This document shows positions 63,474 through 64,000 of a stretch of DNA of 64,000 nt, piece after piece. This stretch comes from Ichthyophthirius multifiliis (Eukaryota > Ciliophora > Oligohymenophorea > Hymenostomatida): the NCBI RefSeq assembly GCF_000220395.1, contig NW_004086499.1, forward strand, positions 1 to 64,000. The letters are read 5' to 3'. Position 1 is the stretch's first letter. Each line of letters opens with the position of its first letter. A program made the position numbers and the translations under genes. The notes below the pieces were generated by a model. It saw only the letters and a program-made list of their open reading frames with translations. It had not been told where the DNA came from and made no database searches.

Positions 63474-64000
63474 TCAAAATAATGAACTACCATAAAATAT
63501 TTCACCATATCCACATTTTAGTCTTTTAAGTTAATCTTATTTACTTTATTTCAATATCTATATCTAAAATTAGTTAAATAAAATATTGCTCTTTATTTAC
63601 ATCCATTCTATAAACACTACTTATAGTTAAATATTTGATTATTATTCCTTTTTTTTATCCATTACCACAAGTAAAATATTAATACGCATTCTTTAGTTCT
63701 TTTTAATGTAATAATTTTATTAGTTATCAAAAGACAATTTTTCATGCGTTTATCTTATTTTTCTATATCTTGTTAGTGAGACTTTTTTATCTAATGAATT
63801 TTTTTTTCGGTCAATATTTTGATTTTTAATAAATTTCATACAGTATTCGGGTCTATAATATACTTTTTTTATGTCTTCGTCTTGAATTTTAATTTTATTG
63901 AATTATTTATTGCTTTAATGTTTTGTGTTTAAGTTTTAATATTGGGCTTATATGTAATAAAATATATAAATTTTATTTTTCTGTTACTTTTAGCATTTAA
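63474..64000 (-). CDS. Partial gene, unknown basic protein (runs off the window)
   Basis: Minus-strand frame without TGA from the window end to a stop at 63474-63476, about 170 codons. It has ordinary coding composition in the middle: KIQDEDIKKVYYRPEYCMKF, NSLDKKVSLTRYRKIRQTHE, KLSFDNQQNYYIKKNQRMRI, then FIEWMQIK and RLKCGYGEIFYGSSLF at the end. It is rich in Lys/Arg with scattered Tyr. The start lies beyond 64000. No family recognised; the part nearest the window end may be intronic. Coding status is supported by GC enrichment and the lack of TGA. Confidence 0.5.

Overview
The window is nuclear DNA of a ciliate, most likely an oligohymenophorean macronuclear genome. The base composition is extremely A+T-rich and fits Ichthyophthirius multifiliis best, though Tetrahymena relatives cannot be excluded from sequence alone. 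The decisive evidence is the genetic code. Well-conserved proteins (Prp43 helicase, proteasome Rpt4, delta-COP, GRWD1, SCOT, polymerase kappa) can be read only if TAA and TAG encode glutamine and TGA is the sole stop. Standard-code ORFs in this window are therefore almost all fragments or shadows. Introns are short (mostly 40-150 nt), GT...AG and nearly pure A+T. Spliced lengths come out as whole codons for most genes here, which supports the models.

Layout. 0-7.6 kb: Y-family polymerase kappa, a small two-helix membrane protein, a trichohyalin/plectin-homology ciliary coiled-coil protein and two unknown proteins, all on +. 8.3-12.7 kb (minus): a weak coding remnant, a FYVE-like zinc-finger protein and a TPR protein. 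13.3-21.5 kb (+): an orphan ORF, a kinesin interrupted by a 145-nt assembly gap, the DEAH helicase Prp43/DHX15 with a one-base frame break, and a short RIB43A protein. 21.9-24.2 kb (minus): a kelch protein. 24.5-33.6 kb (+): a degenerate peptide-deformylase-like protein, a tandem CCCH zinc-finger protein, a voltage-gated-type K+ channel, an unknown protein and an Asn-rich region. 33.7-39.9 kb (minus): a cyclic-nucleotide-binding K+ channel with a CCHC knuckle and a sperm-tail PG-repeat protein. 40.6-44.8 kb (+): GRWD1/Rrb1 and delta-COP. 45.0-46.3 kb (minus): a VHS-like protein. 46.7-48.4 kb (+): Rpt4. 48.9-51.1 kb (minus): PP2C phosphatase. 52.2-53.8 kb (+): SCOT. 54.1-55.9 kb (minus): an unknown Asn-rich protein. 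56.2-62.4 kb (+): a glutamine-amidotransferase-like protein and a large TPR protein. 63.5-64.0 kb (minus): a partial gene running off the end.

Genes are independent transcription units on both strands with no operon logic. Two themes recur: ciliary/axonemal proteins (TPH protein, RIB43A, PG-repeat protein, kinesin, possibly the amidotransferase-like protein) and excitability (two unrelated K+ channels). Housekeeping genes cover splicing/ribosome biogenesis, vesicle coat, proteasome, translesion synthesis and ketone-body metabolism. Intergenic DNA is A+T-only with long AT and TTA microsatellites; no tRNA, rRNA, CRISPR array or transposon was recognised. The most unusual items are two proteins that look like pseudoenzymes and several single-base frame breaks at A/T homopolymers, which are probably assembly errors but could be real.
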